In this document: piece by piece, positions 22,938 through 34,830 of the stretch
Layout of the letters: every line of letters begins with the position of its first letter
Position numbering within the stretch: position 1 is the stretch's first letter
Assembly (NCBI GenBank): GCA_949987705.1
Contig: OX465283.1
Location: 5,374,207 to 5,438,206, forward strand
Source of the DNA: Thereva unica
Taxonomy: Eukaryota > Arthropoda > Insecta > Diptera > Therevidae
Direction of reading: 5' to 3'
Length of the DNA stretch: 64,000 nt
Position numbers and translations under genes: made by a program
The notes under the pieces: model-generated
What the model was told of the DNA's origin: nothing
Seen by the model: the letters and a program-made list of their open reading frames with translations, nothing else
The model's database searches: none

Positions 22938-24300
22938 AGAATAGGCAGGGCAAAATGCCTCACCTGCAGTCGTTTTCTTGAGTAGGATGAGTCTTTCCTT
23001 AGGCCAAGGCGTTAGGTAGACTGCTGAAGCGGTCTGGCCTACATGTTAACTATAGCGGTATAATACAATAGACCAAGTTAAATTGAGAAATTTGTATTGA
23101 AGGTCTTATCAAAGTTTTTATTTACAAAAATCTATTATGCAATATAAAACAGCATTCAAATTGCAAAGTAGTATTACCACCTCGCAAACAAATACTGCGT
23201 TTCTTCGCACACTTCAAAAAACTCTCAAACCAAAACGTCAAATATTTGCTCTACTATTCGAAAAACACTGAAACGCTTTTGCAAATTCAAATTGAAAATT
23301 GTTATCACAAGTGCCAAAACCCGGCCGGCATCGAGTTTATCAATAAACCATCATTCTACGCATCAGGAGTAAAATTGAGGCTATTTCAGGAAAAGTTGGA
23401 TTACTCCCACCGAAAACAGATTCGAAATTTTAGCCAAACTTAGAAAGTGAAAACGAAACTTCAATTGTTTACTACAAAGTCGACGAGAAGTCTTTGTATG
23501 TTTTTCTGTTTCAGTGTTTGGTCTGCTTTTATTTGATCTTTAGCACTTGCCTACACATTTCACAATTTCTTCTAAAGTGTGCAAAATAAAATGGTGTTTG
23601 TCTTGTTGATAATGATGAATCAACTAAAAAGGTAAAATCAATTGGAAATTGCACATCAGGTTTCATCCCATAGCATTATGCATTCTGATCCGTTCGAATT
23701 ACATCAGTAGCCCTGCAGCGACATTACCGCGCTCTGGACGTGAAATGGAATTTATGCCGCTTACAGGAAACTTCGATTCTGAGAGAATTCTTCAATTGAC
23801 CGACCTCAGAACTGTGATTTTACACATTTTACAGATTTTACACCAGCAGCCGCCATTTGAAAAAGCTGTTAAAGTGTCATTCTACTTGACGAAAGGAATC
23901 TCCACGAGGAATTTCTGTTTGCTGTGTGAATCAAGTTCAGTTTTGTTGAACTGTTGTCATCAGAGTTTGCTCTTTGGAATCTCAAGTTTTACTCTGGTGT
24001 TTTTTAATTGTCAACAAAGCTGTCATGTGAGGAATCTTAAACACCAAGATTGTTTGCAGTAAAAATTATGTCATGCTTGTATTATGTCAACTAATCAACA
24101 TCTATAATGAGCTTTGACAAGAGAAATTCTGACGAATCTAAATACGATGATTTACTAGACTATACTTTTTTCTACACGATTTTAACCTTCTTAATTTATC
24201 TATCATCCCTAAAGAAGATGACAATGATCTATCTGCATAACATTGGCCCGCATGTCTGGCGTTATAACAGCTATTTAAGCTCGCACGTTAGCTTTGAGGT
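22938..24300. other. no recognisable gene
   Basis: AT-rich. The 137-residue frame at 23649-24062 shows no domain and no codon pattern I trust. Confidence 0.35.
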
Positions 24301-24304
24301 CGTC

Positions 24305-24640
24305 AATGATCGGAAAAAGTGAGGTGCCGTCAAATCCGAAGAGCAAGGAGGCCACTTAAATTCAACATTTTTCGATGTATCTCGGGAACTTAAGCTGCAA
24401 GAACTTCATTTAGCGGCTCCAGGGTGGCAAGGTGCGCCTTCTTGATGAAACTAGAGAAGTTCGTCAGACCTTTTTCACGCATTTTTGGACACACAAAGTG
24501 TGCCAACTTCCAACGATAGCTTAGACCGTCAAAGGTCTTTCCAATTTTGAAGGGAATTGGGCCGATGATGGTTTTTCAGCATACTCCGGTCCAAAACAGT
24601 GACCTTCTCGTCGTACAGTGGGGTTTTGTGAATGAATGTT
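24305..24640 (-). pseudogene. mariner-type transposase C-terminal relic
   Basis: The minus strand reads HKTPLYDEKVTVW near 24630, KTIIGPIPF near 24575, and, after decayed sequence, WPPCSSDLTAPHFF near 24349-24308. The last is the hallmark around the third catalytic acidic residue of mariner-family transposases (WP.RSPDLT..DFF in the family). The residue two before the double Phe is His instead of Asp, and frameshifts occur, so it is dead. Termini were not found. Confidence 0.6.
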
Positions 24641-24949
24641 TACGTGATTGCAAATTGTTTACTGACTCCGCCAGAGAGTGTAAAATGAGTCTTCGGTGTG
24701 TATTGACTCGTAGCTAAAATGGTATTCAATAACGTTTCAGAATCGTGTACATATGTCGAAATCGGCTAAAAAATGTCACAGTTATTGAATATTGAAATAC
24801 CGAAGGTCTAGATGGCGCACCTGTAAGCTGTGAATATCGCTCTGATAACCGCTTGACTGTCAGAAAGGATTCGCATGTCTGCGTTGGTCCTCCTTATGTT
24901 TTCAGAGATGCATGTCAGTCTATAAATGCACCCGAATCACCATTGACCA

Positions 24950-25066
24950 TTCCAAACGGGAGTGTCGTTTTACCAAGCGGTCCCCCAACTAAGTACTTAC
25001 TACCTCAAATGCTGCTTGACCTATGTATTCGAAAGAGAACCGATTCATTGAGTATGCTAATGACAC
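24950..25066 (-). repeat. 5S-rRNA-derived SINE-like repeat, copy 3 (best preserved)
   Basis: The minus strand reads GTGTCATTAGCATACTCAAT, GAATCGGTTCTCTTTCGAAT, AGGTCAAGCAGC, AGTACTTAGTTGGGGGACCG, CTTGGTAAAACGACACTC. Every 5S internal-control block is present, and the ends GTGTC/GACAC can still pair as in 5S helix I. The sequence outside the conserved blocks differs from the insect 5S gene in the same way in all copies, pointing to a derived repeat family rather than independent pseudogenes. Confidence 0.8.
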
Positions 25067-25189
25067 CATTTGGGATCACCAAGCTAACAGCTCGTGTTCT
25101 TCGTCATGTACAATAATATCCGCTGGTACTGTGGCTATTGTAAAAGTGCCGTATCAACAGCTTTGCTGTAACAGAACTGCTGATGGTTG

Positions 25190-25505
25190 CAGGTGGCCTG
25201 AACTGACCGCTTACTTCGGTCCCATTTTTATGTGTCACAAGTTTCTTCCTTTGAACCGAGTTTGCTCACTCCGATTTCGTCGAAACCATTCAGCAGAGAC
25301 AAACGCTGCTTCTTTAGCTAAACGATCTGTCGTCAATGCTTAGGGGCAGGGTTTGACCATTTCGGTTAACTCTTGTCTTCATTACAACCCAGGAGGTCGT
25401 CGCAATTGGCTGGTTTTGCGCTGCCAGTCTAAAGAAGGACTGTTCTGCTTCCCTAACATTGTTTGTAATCCAGAAGACTTTAAGAGGTTCTTCTGCTAAA
25501 CTAGG
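25190..25505 (-). pseudogene. second copy of the LOA/Jockey-type LINE ORF1
   Basis: The minus strand reads VFWITNNVREAEQSFFRLA, AQNQPI, then NRNGQTLPLSIDDRSF, closely matching FWVLNEVREPEQVL, IQNQPI and DQNGQTLSPSIDERSL of the element at 44060-45870. It then decays (SVCLC, WMVSTKSE) over the segment that reads SLFYGFGRIRV in the better copy. Confidence 0.65.
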
Positions 25506-28500
25506 ACTTTTTGGACTAGAGCTCTCCTAAGCCAGCAGGTTGGACGATAGAGTCAACCAAGCTTTGTTCATTAGGGTTATTGGCGTTGGTAAGATTTTTA
25601 TCCCTCCTTTTACTTTAAGATGAACGGTCGCCCATTTCAAAACCTCATCACATCTTGACTCACTAAACTAATATAGAAATCATAATTCAAACCTGACAAG
25701 AACCCCCCACACATGTCCATCTATCTAACTAACCTTAAAACCCAGAATCATATTTGTCTGTGATTTACTTCCAGCCCTAAAGGCTCCCAACCAAGCGTTA
25801 AGATGATTTATCAGTCATGACATGTCACTTGCCACTCACAGCGCATATTTACAAAAGTTCTGACTCACATGTCATAAATAACGAACGAGAATCATTGCAG
25901 TTTGCACAGTCCACACGCCTGCAATTAACATGTGACACACTTTGAGACCGCGTTTGCACTTGGTTTGTTTTGTGCATTCGAGCAGGTGCGGTAGAGACCA
26001 CCTTCGCTTAACATATGCTATTCTTGTGCTAGACCTATTTCAGATTTTCTTGTGGACATAGGAGGCACCTACTAAAGCCTGAAACATAAACTTTCCCCCG
26101 AAAGCAGATAAGAATTCCAATTTTTAATGCTGTTTACAGAACATAAAAGCCAAAAAATGCAAACATCGCAAATACAACCCCCCGGCCGACCGCCACCTCT
26201 GCCTGGCATCGTTGGCTTCTTGAAGAGCATAAATCCGAAGTAAACTTGTTAAATTATAAGCCGCCATTGGGCTGCGACTGACAGTTAATAAGGACAAGTC
26301 GTAACTCATCACTTCAAAGCGGCTGTAAATTCACCAAAAAGTGTCGGTGTCGGACTGGGAACGGAGTCGGTGTGACGCCCATCAGACACGAATCCCCGGG
26401 AAAGGAACAAGGGAAGGCTGTTTGAAGAGGACACTGTCATAACGTTTTGATTGATGGCTGTAGCCTGCACAAGCACTCCCCTGGAATCCTTCTAATGTGA
26501 TGTCGTCCCCCGTATGTGCGGCGTCGCATCCAGAGCATTCAGGGCTCAGCTGGGCGGACCCTGTGTTATAGGTCGCAAAATGAACCGAAAAAGAGATTTG
26601 CATAAAATAAAGGCGGCCATTGATTATTTTCAGGGGGGCTCCCGGTTTCATGTCGCATTAACGACGTACTTTTATCGAGCGCTATTTTCGGAAATGACTT
26701 GAAGTTTGTACTTCTAAGCCACCCGCCGTCCACCCACGCACACACTCCCCGTAAATCCTTAAAAATTTTGCCCCGTCACTCATTGATGAAATCATGCAAA
26801 TGAAGCCGCGCACACTTGTGTTCCGCTTTAAGCGACAATCGCGCGTCAATCGCTCGTCATAGAATACCGGTGTGGCTAACTGTTAAAAATCTCCGAAACC
26901 AGGTGAGAGACGTACTAACGGGCATCACCTGTCTTCTGACAGGTCCTCCTCCTCTAACGCTGTACCGCAATGAACCAAGCACCGAGAGTCTTGTTCTTGC
27001 ACGCCGTCGTGCGGTGAGTCACTCGCAATAACATCATTTTTTTCATCTGACGGTACCGAAATTTTACCGCCACGGTAATTCGGATCGAATGTGTTTTTTT
27101 ACTCTCGAAGGTGGGAGACTTTGACACTTGTCGGGTGATTTTTGAAAAATGAATTTTTTTTTCGAAATAGCCGCCATCAACTGTGAATTTGAGAAGACAC
27201 CACCGGGCACCGATCGATCACCTTTCGTCGAATTCTTGAGGTGGAAGTACGCCCGAAGTTCATCGATCTTCGACTTAAGCGACTGAAGGCGTAAAAGGAT
27301 GTCATTTGATATCGGGCTTGTTCCACTTTTTACCGTGCTGTGCTATCCAAGTCTACCGACATTTTTTGTTCATTAATTTTTGCTCATGAACTGCAAACGA
27401 CCTCATTCCGACAGTCAGAAAAAAAATCAGACACATGGAGTCTAGGGGTTCGATTACCCCAGAGCGAGAGATGGATACACGCGGCTGGGGGTTTCTTGAC
27501 GTGCGAAGGTCTTCTCCGCCCCAGAATCCGCTTGAGTAATCTTTTGTTTAGGAGCAATCGCCACGCTTGTTTACTATTTCTGTTGTGAAGGTCGTCTGTG
27601 TTGTAAATGATTTTCTGATCGAAGTTAACGATCGCGCGCGGGCATAAGCGAAATTTGGGCGCAGGGACAGCAGCAATTATCGCCCGTTTTGCAACGCGTC
27701 GAACAGATGGAATTTGTCGGATGCTCAAGGAAATGTCGGCGTCGTTTTAAATATTTATATAGAGAATGATTGAACAGTTCATTCACAGTTCAAAGTTATG
27801 CGTTATGCAATGGCGATGTTGTTCGATCGCTTTATGTTGTGATCATCACATTCCGTAATCCCTGATCTGCTTCTATTTTAAATTCCAGGGCGGACGGGAC
27901 AAGGTTGTAACTTAAGTGATCGCAAACGTTTCTTTTGTTTTTTTGCAGGATATGCAGTATTCAGAAACAATACTTAGACGATCACGCCGAGGTTGATAGA
28001 TCAATTTCATGAATAGTTTATCCAAAGACCGACATTCACAGGTTAAAGTCCCACCAAAAGTTCGCAAGAGTTCCGTGCCTTTCGACAAATCCATTTTTTG
28101 ATCTCCAATTTTAACATAATGAATTGGTGATCTTGCCAGGTAAAGAATTGAACTGAATGTTAGAAATTATCGATGGGAAGACTTGAGTCTTAAGGCTAAC
28201 CAACTAAGAAGTGAAGATCGCCATTCACAAAACCCATACTGAAATCTTTAGGAAGGTAACTGCAGGGCTGCTTCCAGTGCAACCATGATCTATTAGTGAT
28301 CTTGCCTCTGTTTTGATGCCACCAACTCGTGAATCTAAGGTATGATGGTTGTTTAAGCGATCATAGTGGATGGCTAAATACATCCTGAGGAGTTTTGGGA
28401 GCTTATCAGTGACTCGATCCCTTAGTTTGACGATCTGTATTAAGTGTGCGCTGCCTGGCTTTGGCTAGAGCCGGCCATTTATGCAGGAAGTGAACGAGTG

Positions 28501-30330
28501 TTTCATTTCTTTCGACTCCTGGTATCTACATCAACTGACGTTATGTGGGATTTCCAGATTGGCAGAGTCTCTTATGAGCAAATGTCTAGTAAGCTTATCA
28601 AGCTCAGAGTTGCAACGTTCCAGCAGCTATCTATAAAAATACTTTGGGTGGGTTCGAGATATGCAGGCTTTGAGGATCACCAGAATCCCCGCTTGAAAGC
28701 GGCAAGCGGGCATTGGATGATGCCTGTTCGTGGTCTTAGAGATAGACCTCTGATCCGTAGATCAAACTTCTTCAGGACGTCTCCGATTCTCTACTTTCTT
28801 CTTCCTGAAAATCAATCTCTGGGGAAGGTACTTTGGTGGTTGAAGGAGCCATACCTATATGTAGTAAGTCCAAGTTGTGGTTATCACCGTAGGACTTTGA
28901 TGTCAAGTTCCGGAATTCCTTCAGTATAACGGCCTTGCACGCGTTCAGGTGTTTGATGTGAAGCTCGGAAAGGAGAATGTGCCAGACTGCATGTAGAAGA
29001 GCCGTGTTTACGTAATAGTTATGTAAGGATTGCGCAGTACTTTCTGCAATGGATGAGAGGAAGTTTTCTCACGAAGCTGAAATCAATGTTTTGTGGTTCT
29101 GGTGATATTGAATTGGACCGGGTATATAAGATCGCATTCCCTGTTTCTCTTTTTTGTGGTGAAATATTAGTTTCAAAAGTACCGCGGCTATTCGCTTGGC
29201 CAAATCGATGGAACGCGTTGAGCCACTTGCCTAGTTGATAGTTCAAGCGTTCCGGGGTCCTTACCGCAGTCCTGTCTTCGGTCTGTTCAGAAGGAGTTCT
29301 TGTAAGCTAGGCTCGGGTGTGCTCCCCAAATCCATTCCGACCCCCTTTTCCTTCGCCTTCTACAAACTTGATCTACAAACGCCCTATGTGTTTGGCAGGA
29401 AGGGTTAAGTCAATCCTGACAGAACCTTCATATCAGAATAAGGCATAATGCAACTGGATGTGTCCTCCGATAAACAATAGTGCAAAACCTATCCTCTGAC
29501 ATTCAGCCCTCCTCTGGATAACTTTACATCTTGGCATGGTAGATCCGATCTAAGTAGTCCCTCCCTTTCAGGACAGCTTCCAATGGCCACCGAGAGGGAG
29601 TTATGACCGCATTTCCGCCAGGTCACCAGTTACGGCACGAGTGTACTGACTGTCTGCGTGTTGATCGTCTGATTTCCAACTAACTCGTTCTTCTATCTAT
29701 CAACTTGAGTATCGAAGTTTCATTCGCTCTGGCCGTATAGAAGCTAGTGGGGCGATCGTGATCGATCTATCCGATCATTAACACGTTCTCGCCTGGGTGT
29801 CAGCTTTTCTTTCTCTGTCGCAGCTTGATGCAGGTGCATGATCGTGATCGATGGATCTCGAACCTTGTGTCATGTGCGATGTCAAACATTTCATGATTAA
29901 CTCCAAGCCCAAACCGAGTTCTGTTCGGCGATAGTCGCCAGCACTTTCTCGTTGGTTAGGCTACCACTGTGGGGAAGTAGCCTCGTATGACGTGAGTCTG
30001 TGGGAAATTACCCTCTTCCACCAGAGCGATATCAACAACACTCTTGCTCGTAATGAACGAGACATTACTGCTACAGACTTACAGCAGCCAGCTTCTTCTT
30101 TGGAAGCTCCCCTCGAAAGATGGCTTAACTTCGCCGCCTGCTTTTTCGATGACGACAGCAATGATCGCCACCTGCAACTGCTCGATTTACTCATTTGTCA
30201 GGGGCAGTTGATCATGTAAATCGAGATGAGGCCAAGCTTAACACTGTGCATCACCTGGCTAAAGGTGGGGTGAGCGGTCCCTTGTGGATATTAGAGACCA
30301 GCAGTATAGTTCCGGCCCCTTACGAAGAAG
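25506..30330. other. gene-free stretch with a regulatory-like island at about 26.1-27.1 kb
   Basis: 26100-27060 is GC-richer with CATAAA, ATGCAAAT and CACCTG motifs and no coding pattern. 28444-28929 holds a 161-residue frame without a recognisable domain. 29240-29640 and 29990-30330 look like decayed retroelement sequence but I cannot name it. Confidence 0.3.
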
Positions 30331-30339
30331 GTGTAATCG

Positions 30340-30560
30340 TACATACCTTCATACATTACAGCTTCTCCTTTCGCGCACAATACGCTCTAGAAGTTTATTT
30401 ATAAATAGAACAATTCGATTATTGAACAATCTTCCACATTCAGTGTTTCCGAAAACAACATCTTAGTGTTTAAGCGTAAATTTCATCGACATCTTCCCCC
30501 ACACCAGCTCTAATCTTTCTTTGTCTCTTCTATCTTACCCACCAAGCCAACTACTAGACA
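30340..30560 (+). pseudogene. non-LTR reverse-transcriptase C-terminal fragment
   Basis: After a degenerate HYSFSFRAQYA segment, INRTIRLLNNLPHSVFP appears near 30397-30453, followed in another frame by FKRKFHRHLPP near 30469. In family knowledge this is the end of the RT ORF of many insect non-LTR elements (R..RLWN.LP..VFP...L..FK..V.RHL). Frameshifted and truncated upstream. Confidence 0.5.
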
Positions 30561-33260
30561 TTGGCACCATTACCAGAATGATATGACGGACTGGTATTAC
30601 AGAGGGTGATCCTTAAGCTTGATTTTTTCATATACGAAAAATCCGGAAATCATTTGCAGAAGTGACTTGCAAAAGTGACTTGCGCAAGTTTTTTTTCCTA
30701 TAAAACACTAAACGCAAGTGAACTTCCAGAAGTTTTAAAGCTTGCAGAAATAACTTTTAAAAGCTAAAAAATCTCACTCCTTTCGATCTTTTACATATGG
30801 CGATGAGCACCACAACTCGGAAGTCATTCCAAGAGTCCTAAGTAAAACATATATGTATGTACTGTACTAAAAAACTCCAAAATTTTTTCACTTTCAATAT
30901 TAAAATAATAATAAAAGCACTTCCAAAATACAATATGAAAATGACAAATAGTCACGATTTTCTATTAACAGTTCAAATATGCATAAATACACTCGATAAA
31001 CATTTTGTGCAAATTTCTACTAATCCCGGCACACAACTTAGGCCTTGGCAAGCGTGTATTTTATTTTGGATCCCATGTACTACAGATAAGTTTTTTTGTT
31101 TCGTGTTTTGATAAACAAAACCAGTTTTTTTCATAAATATTTGCTCCCAGTTTATTATTACTTCATGTTAGAGCTTGAAACGTTTTTTTTTTCACTTCCG
31201 GTTAAGACCAAATTTGGTAATTTTCGAACGTCGAAGTTAGCTGCAACAGATGTTTCAATGGTATGAAGTATCAATGGTATGAGTTGTTGAATTGAATTGA
31301 AATGCGAATTGAAAGTGAAAATGTTGTTTTAATTTAAATGAATGAAAGTTACTTCCTTGAAGTAAAAATAGTAACAGAAAAAAAGAAGCAGTATTTTTTT
31401 TCGATTAAAAACAAAAGATTTCGTAATTTTATGTGAAGCAGCAAAGACGTTTAACTTGTTTTCAGCCAGATTGAAGCACCTTGCACTTTGACCTCTGAAT
31501 AATAAAATATAAAAAGCTGATTTACTAGTTTAACACCTTCAGGGTTGCCAGTTTGTGTTTGTATATGTATGTAAATAGTCCGGTGTAAGAATGACTTTCA
31601 CGATCTACAAAAATGTCTCATCTTGCAATGAAGAAATGTCTTTAACAACTCTATTATTCTTTACGTTGATCAAGATCGCGCCGAGACAACCTCTACCAGT
31701 TGTTGTAGCTGCAGACAGTCGACACCTTACAGGTATAACCAGATGAAACAATGTTCCATTACTGTCGTGGCAGAGTGGTGAAGGCTATCGCATTTATGTC
31801 ACTGTACCACAGCAGTTGCAGATCGGTGATCGATTAACCCAGCTGTTTACATAATACGGAAGGAGAGTCGCGATCGATCGATCGAGTCGTCGTCGAGTAC
31901 CGCGCTCCGATATTGTTTGGCTGGGGGCGCCGCCGCTGTCAGTTTCCACTTCGGCCACACTCAAATATTCACCGCCAAAAAATCCCAATCAGCGCTATTC
32001 AACCGTGCAACAGTCCCGCCAGACCCGCTGTGCAATGTAACAGTTTACGAAGCAAATATAAAGACCCAGAAAAAAAAGTGTTCGTTTATTTTTAGATACT
32101 CTGTTGTACAATGTCAAGACTACGTCGAAATTTGATTACCTTGACTCGACTTGGATTTCTTTTTAGTTTTTTTTTTTTTTTTTTTTGAAATTTGTTTTCG
32201 AAAATCTGAAGAGGTCTCGTATAGTGACCCAAGCGAGGGCAACTACAACTCTAGGGCAAGATAAGCAGTTGCTGTTCTAGCAGTTCTAGTCACTAGACCG
32301 ACGAAGCAAACATTCGTCCGCATTCCAAGAACGCTTAAACCAGACCGATCGTATCAATCGCCCGCAAGCCAGTCTTTCATGAGAAATACAACTTGATACT
32401 GCCGTAAACCAGTAAAGAACTAAGAACTACCTGATCGCGATTTTACATTGTCTACCAGTTAACAGGTGGAAGCAGCAGTTCAGATATACTTTCAACTCAA
32501 GAACTAGTGATCTTGCACCAGTCAACACTGATCAACACAATAATTCTGCTACACAAAAACAATGCGGCAATACTTCTCTGTGCACAAGTTCTCAAAGAAA
32601 TTGACGCAAATCCGTAGCTGCAAATTACAGCCATGGTCGTGACGTCCTTGTAACTATGCAAATTCTCTTCGTACGACGTTTGTGAGATCATTGAATTCCG
32701 CCATCGATTAGTGGAGAAGTTAACAAAAAAGAAGTACGGTGTATGATTGTCGTCACTTGGGAAAGTATCTCTACGAGCGACTTTGTTTTTTATAATTAGT
32801 CTGACCACTTGTGGAATTAGATTGTAAACGATTTACACCTGGGGTTAATTACATTTTGTGTTTTTATTGCTTTGCGGAAAGTTGTACTTAATGAATTTAT
32901 AAATAGCATTGGTGCTTTCTTGGACGAGGTATAATTAGACGATAAAATGTTAAGTGGAGTCTAATTGGTTTTTCGTAAGACGCTTTTGATACAAAATAGT
33001 AAATGTTTACACTTAATGTTAGAAAGTAAAAATAGCATTAGTCATTTTTGCCACTTTATGCAAATAAGAAATTGAGGAAGAAATAAATCGAGAGAATTGT
33101 GAAGAGAACAAGTGGTATAGGAAACCCAAAAGAACTAACTGAGAACATTTCAGAGAAATTACAAATGCAAGACTATTGCACTCATATAGAGATAGAGAAC
33201 TAGTATGGAAATTAATAAACTGGTCAATATCCTAGAGCGGTTTTTTTTTATCTTGAAGTC
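30561..33260. other. gene-free; CpG-rich patch at about 31.7-32.06 kb
   Basis: 30640-30780 repeats GACTTGCAAAAGT-like motifs. 31850-32060 is CpG-rich with GATCGATCGATCGAGTCGTC and an initiator-like TCAGTT near 31938, possibly an old promoter. A T20 run is at 32167-32186. No coding gene supported. Confidence 0.3.
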
Positions 33261-33261
33261 A

Positions 33262-33345
33262 AAGCTTGGGAATCACCCTTTGTACTACTGGTCTGTCATG
33301 GCGTTGGTCACGTAATGGTTCAATGTCTAGTAGTAAGCTTGCTTA
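33262..33345 (+). repeat. dispersed repeat R33, copy 1
   Basis: AAAGCTTGGGAATCACCCTT, TGTACTACTGGTCTGTCATG, then CAATGTCTAGTAGTAAGCTT. Close relatives lie at 56655-56725 and 58790-58872. Confidence 0.65.
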
Positions 33346-34299
33346 ATTCAGGCGATAGAACAGGTTTGAGGTGAGCACGAGTCAGGATGGTGCTGTAAAA
33401 GGTGGCGGTGAACTTTGTGTTTCAACTGTTAGATATTATCCGAGTTCGAGAATACTGCCTGAGGCTGGTGGTCCCATAATTGAGTTATTCTATTTATGTA
33501 TGTATAAATTTTTAGGCTCAATCGAGCACGAAAAGGGTAAGATATAGGAGCTATAGCCTAGTAGGCAAGTCTTGCGTTTCGGGAATAATTTTGCCATGGA
33601 GACAGAAAGTTTCTTTTCAGTGGGCAACTACATTCGACACGACAGGAGTCACCAACCGCAGTGAAAAAAGTCGCAGTTCAAAGAAAGGGTCAAAGGATTT
33701 CCTCCACAAAGGAAGTAAGATCGCTCCCTTCCTATCTTTATGTTTCTCTGAAAGGGACCGGATGGACAAAATGTGATACCAGGACATCATTGAAAATTAA
33801 AAGGAGCTCCAAAACACAACGAACGATTGCAGAACTAGCAGCTACAGATCTCGGGAGGACAACTCGGTACCACTCTATAACGCTCCAAAAACAAAGAAGC
33901 GTTCAAGACCAACTACATATAGTCGGAGATACTAGTATACCAGGAAATAAGTGACTTCCAAGTATGCGTAACCAGCCCATCACACGAGTTCAGTCTGGAC
34001 AATAATGCGTTCTAAAACGTAACTGACAGCCGTCCTCCCAGCTTTGCTTTCCACTTGTTAATAAAGTCCCTGCTGCCCATCGCCATTCCTGCTCCCTATT
34101 CTTTATTTGGGTGGACAGACGAAAAAGAACACCAAACCAAAATGTTGATTACCCATGGTTGGTGTGTGCCCAACGTCTGTGGAGGCCTCGAACTACGGTG
34201 TATGGCTGGAACCTGACAAAAAGTGCTAGAGGTTAGTTGGAGCGAAAGCAACTGCAGAAGTGGCGCCCGGCCCGAGCAACTTGAGGGATTCCTAAAAAG

Positions 34300-34830
34300 G
34301 ACTATGCAGCGACTTCAAAGCAGTATGAAAGGACGCAAGAACTAGGGAAGCCCACAAGCGACCTATTGAGTTGGCTGAAGAAGACGAAGTAATAGTCGCC
34401 TGAAAGAAGAAGAGGAAAAGCGGCCAGAAAGAGCCCTCGGTGAAGGTATACGAGGTCCCTTGGAGAGAGAAAGGGTCGAAAAAAAGATAGGCCGGGTGCG
34501 CTTATTATAACTGCGGTAAATGGGATGTCTTACTACACGGAGATCTTGAAGAAGGCCAGATCGGACACTTCATTAAAGAACGAAGAAGAGATCATGCAGT
34601 GGATCATTAGTGGAGCTGAAGAAGGGAGAAAGAATTTGAAGCAGACCTTGTGGAGAGGTTGTAGGTAAAAGCCATTCAATGGAATATCAGATCAGTTTTT
34701 TGGAGCGAAAAAGATTTCAGCAGCGAAGCAATAAAAAAGGTAATCGAGGGAGCGGTATTTTAGATATATTGGATAGCGGTGCAACAGAGCATACATAAAA
34801 GTAGCGGGATGAGGACCAGCTCCATAGGTT
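34300..34830 (+). pseudogene. LINE ORF1-like relic
   Basis: A basic Glu/Lys-rich stretch (around 34390-34470) precedes ALIITAVNGMSYYTEILKKA (near 34498), RSDTSLKNEE and KNLKQTLWRG. In R1/Jockey-group ORF1 proteins a segment of the form RP.A.....G..YA..L..V..D.. introduces the conserved C-terminal half (family knowledge). Here only that start survives. Assignment is tentative. Confidence 0.35.

Noticed and set aside
27440..27470. B-box-like GGTTCGATTAC
   Set aside because: No A box upstream; it is part of an unrelated GGGGTTCGATTACCCC palindrome-like word.
28444..28929. 161-residue open frame
   Set aside because: No recognisable motif; opposite strand equally plausible as decayed retroelement; not supported as a gene.
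31761..31840. tRNA-like A box TGGCAGAGTGG with a weak B-box-like GATCGATTAAC
   Set aside because: The A box is good but the B box is poor and no stem structure or tail is seen.
33545..33640. A-box match TAGCCTAGTAGG suggesting another SINE head
   Set aside because: No credible B box at tRNA spacing.
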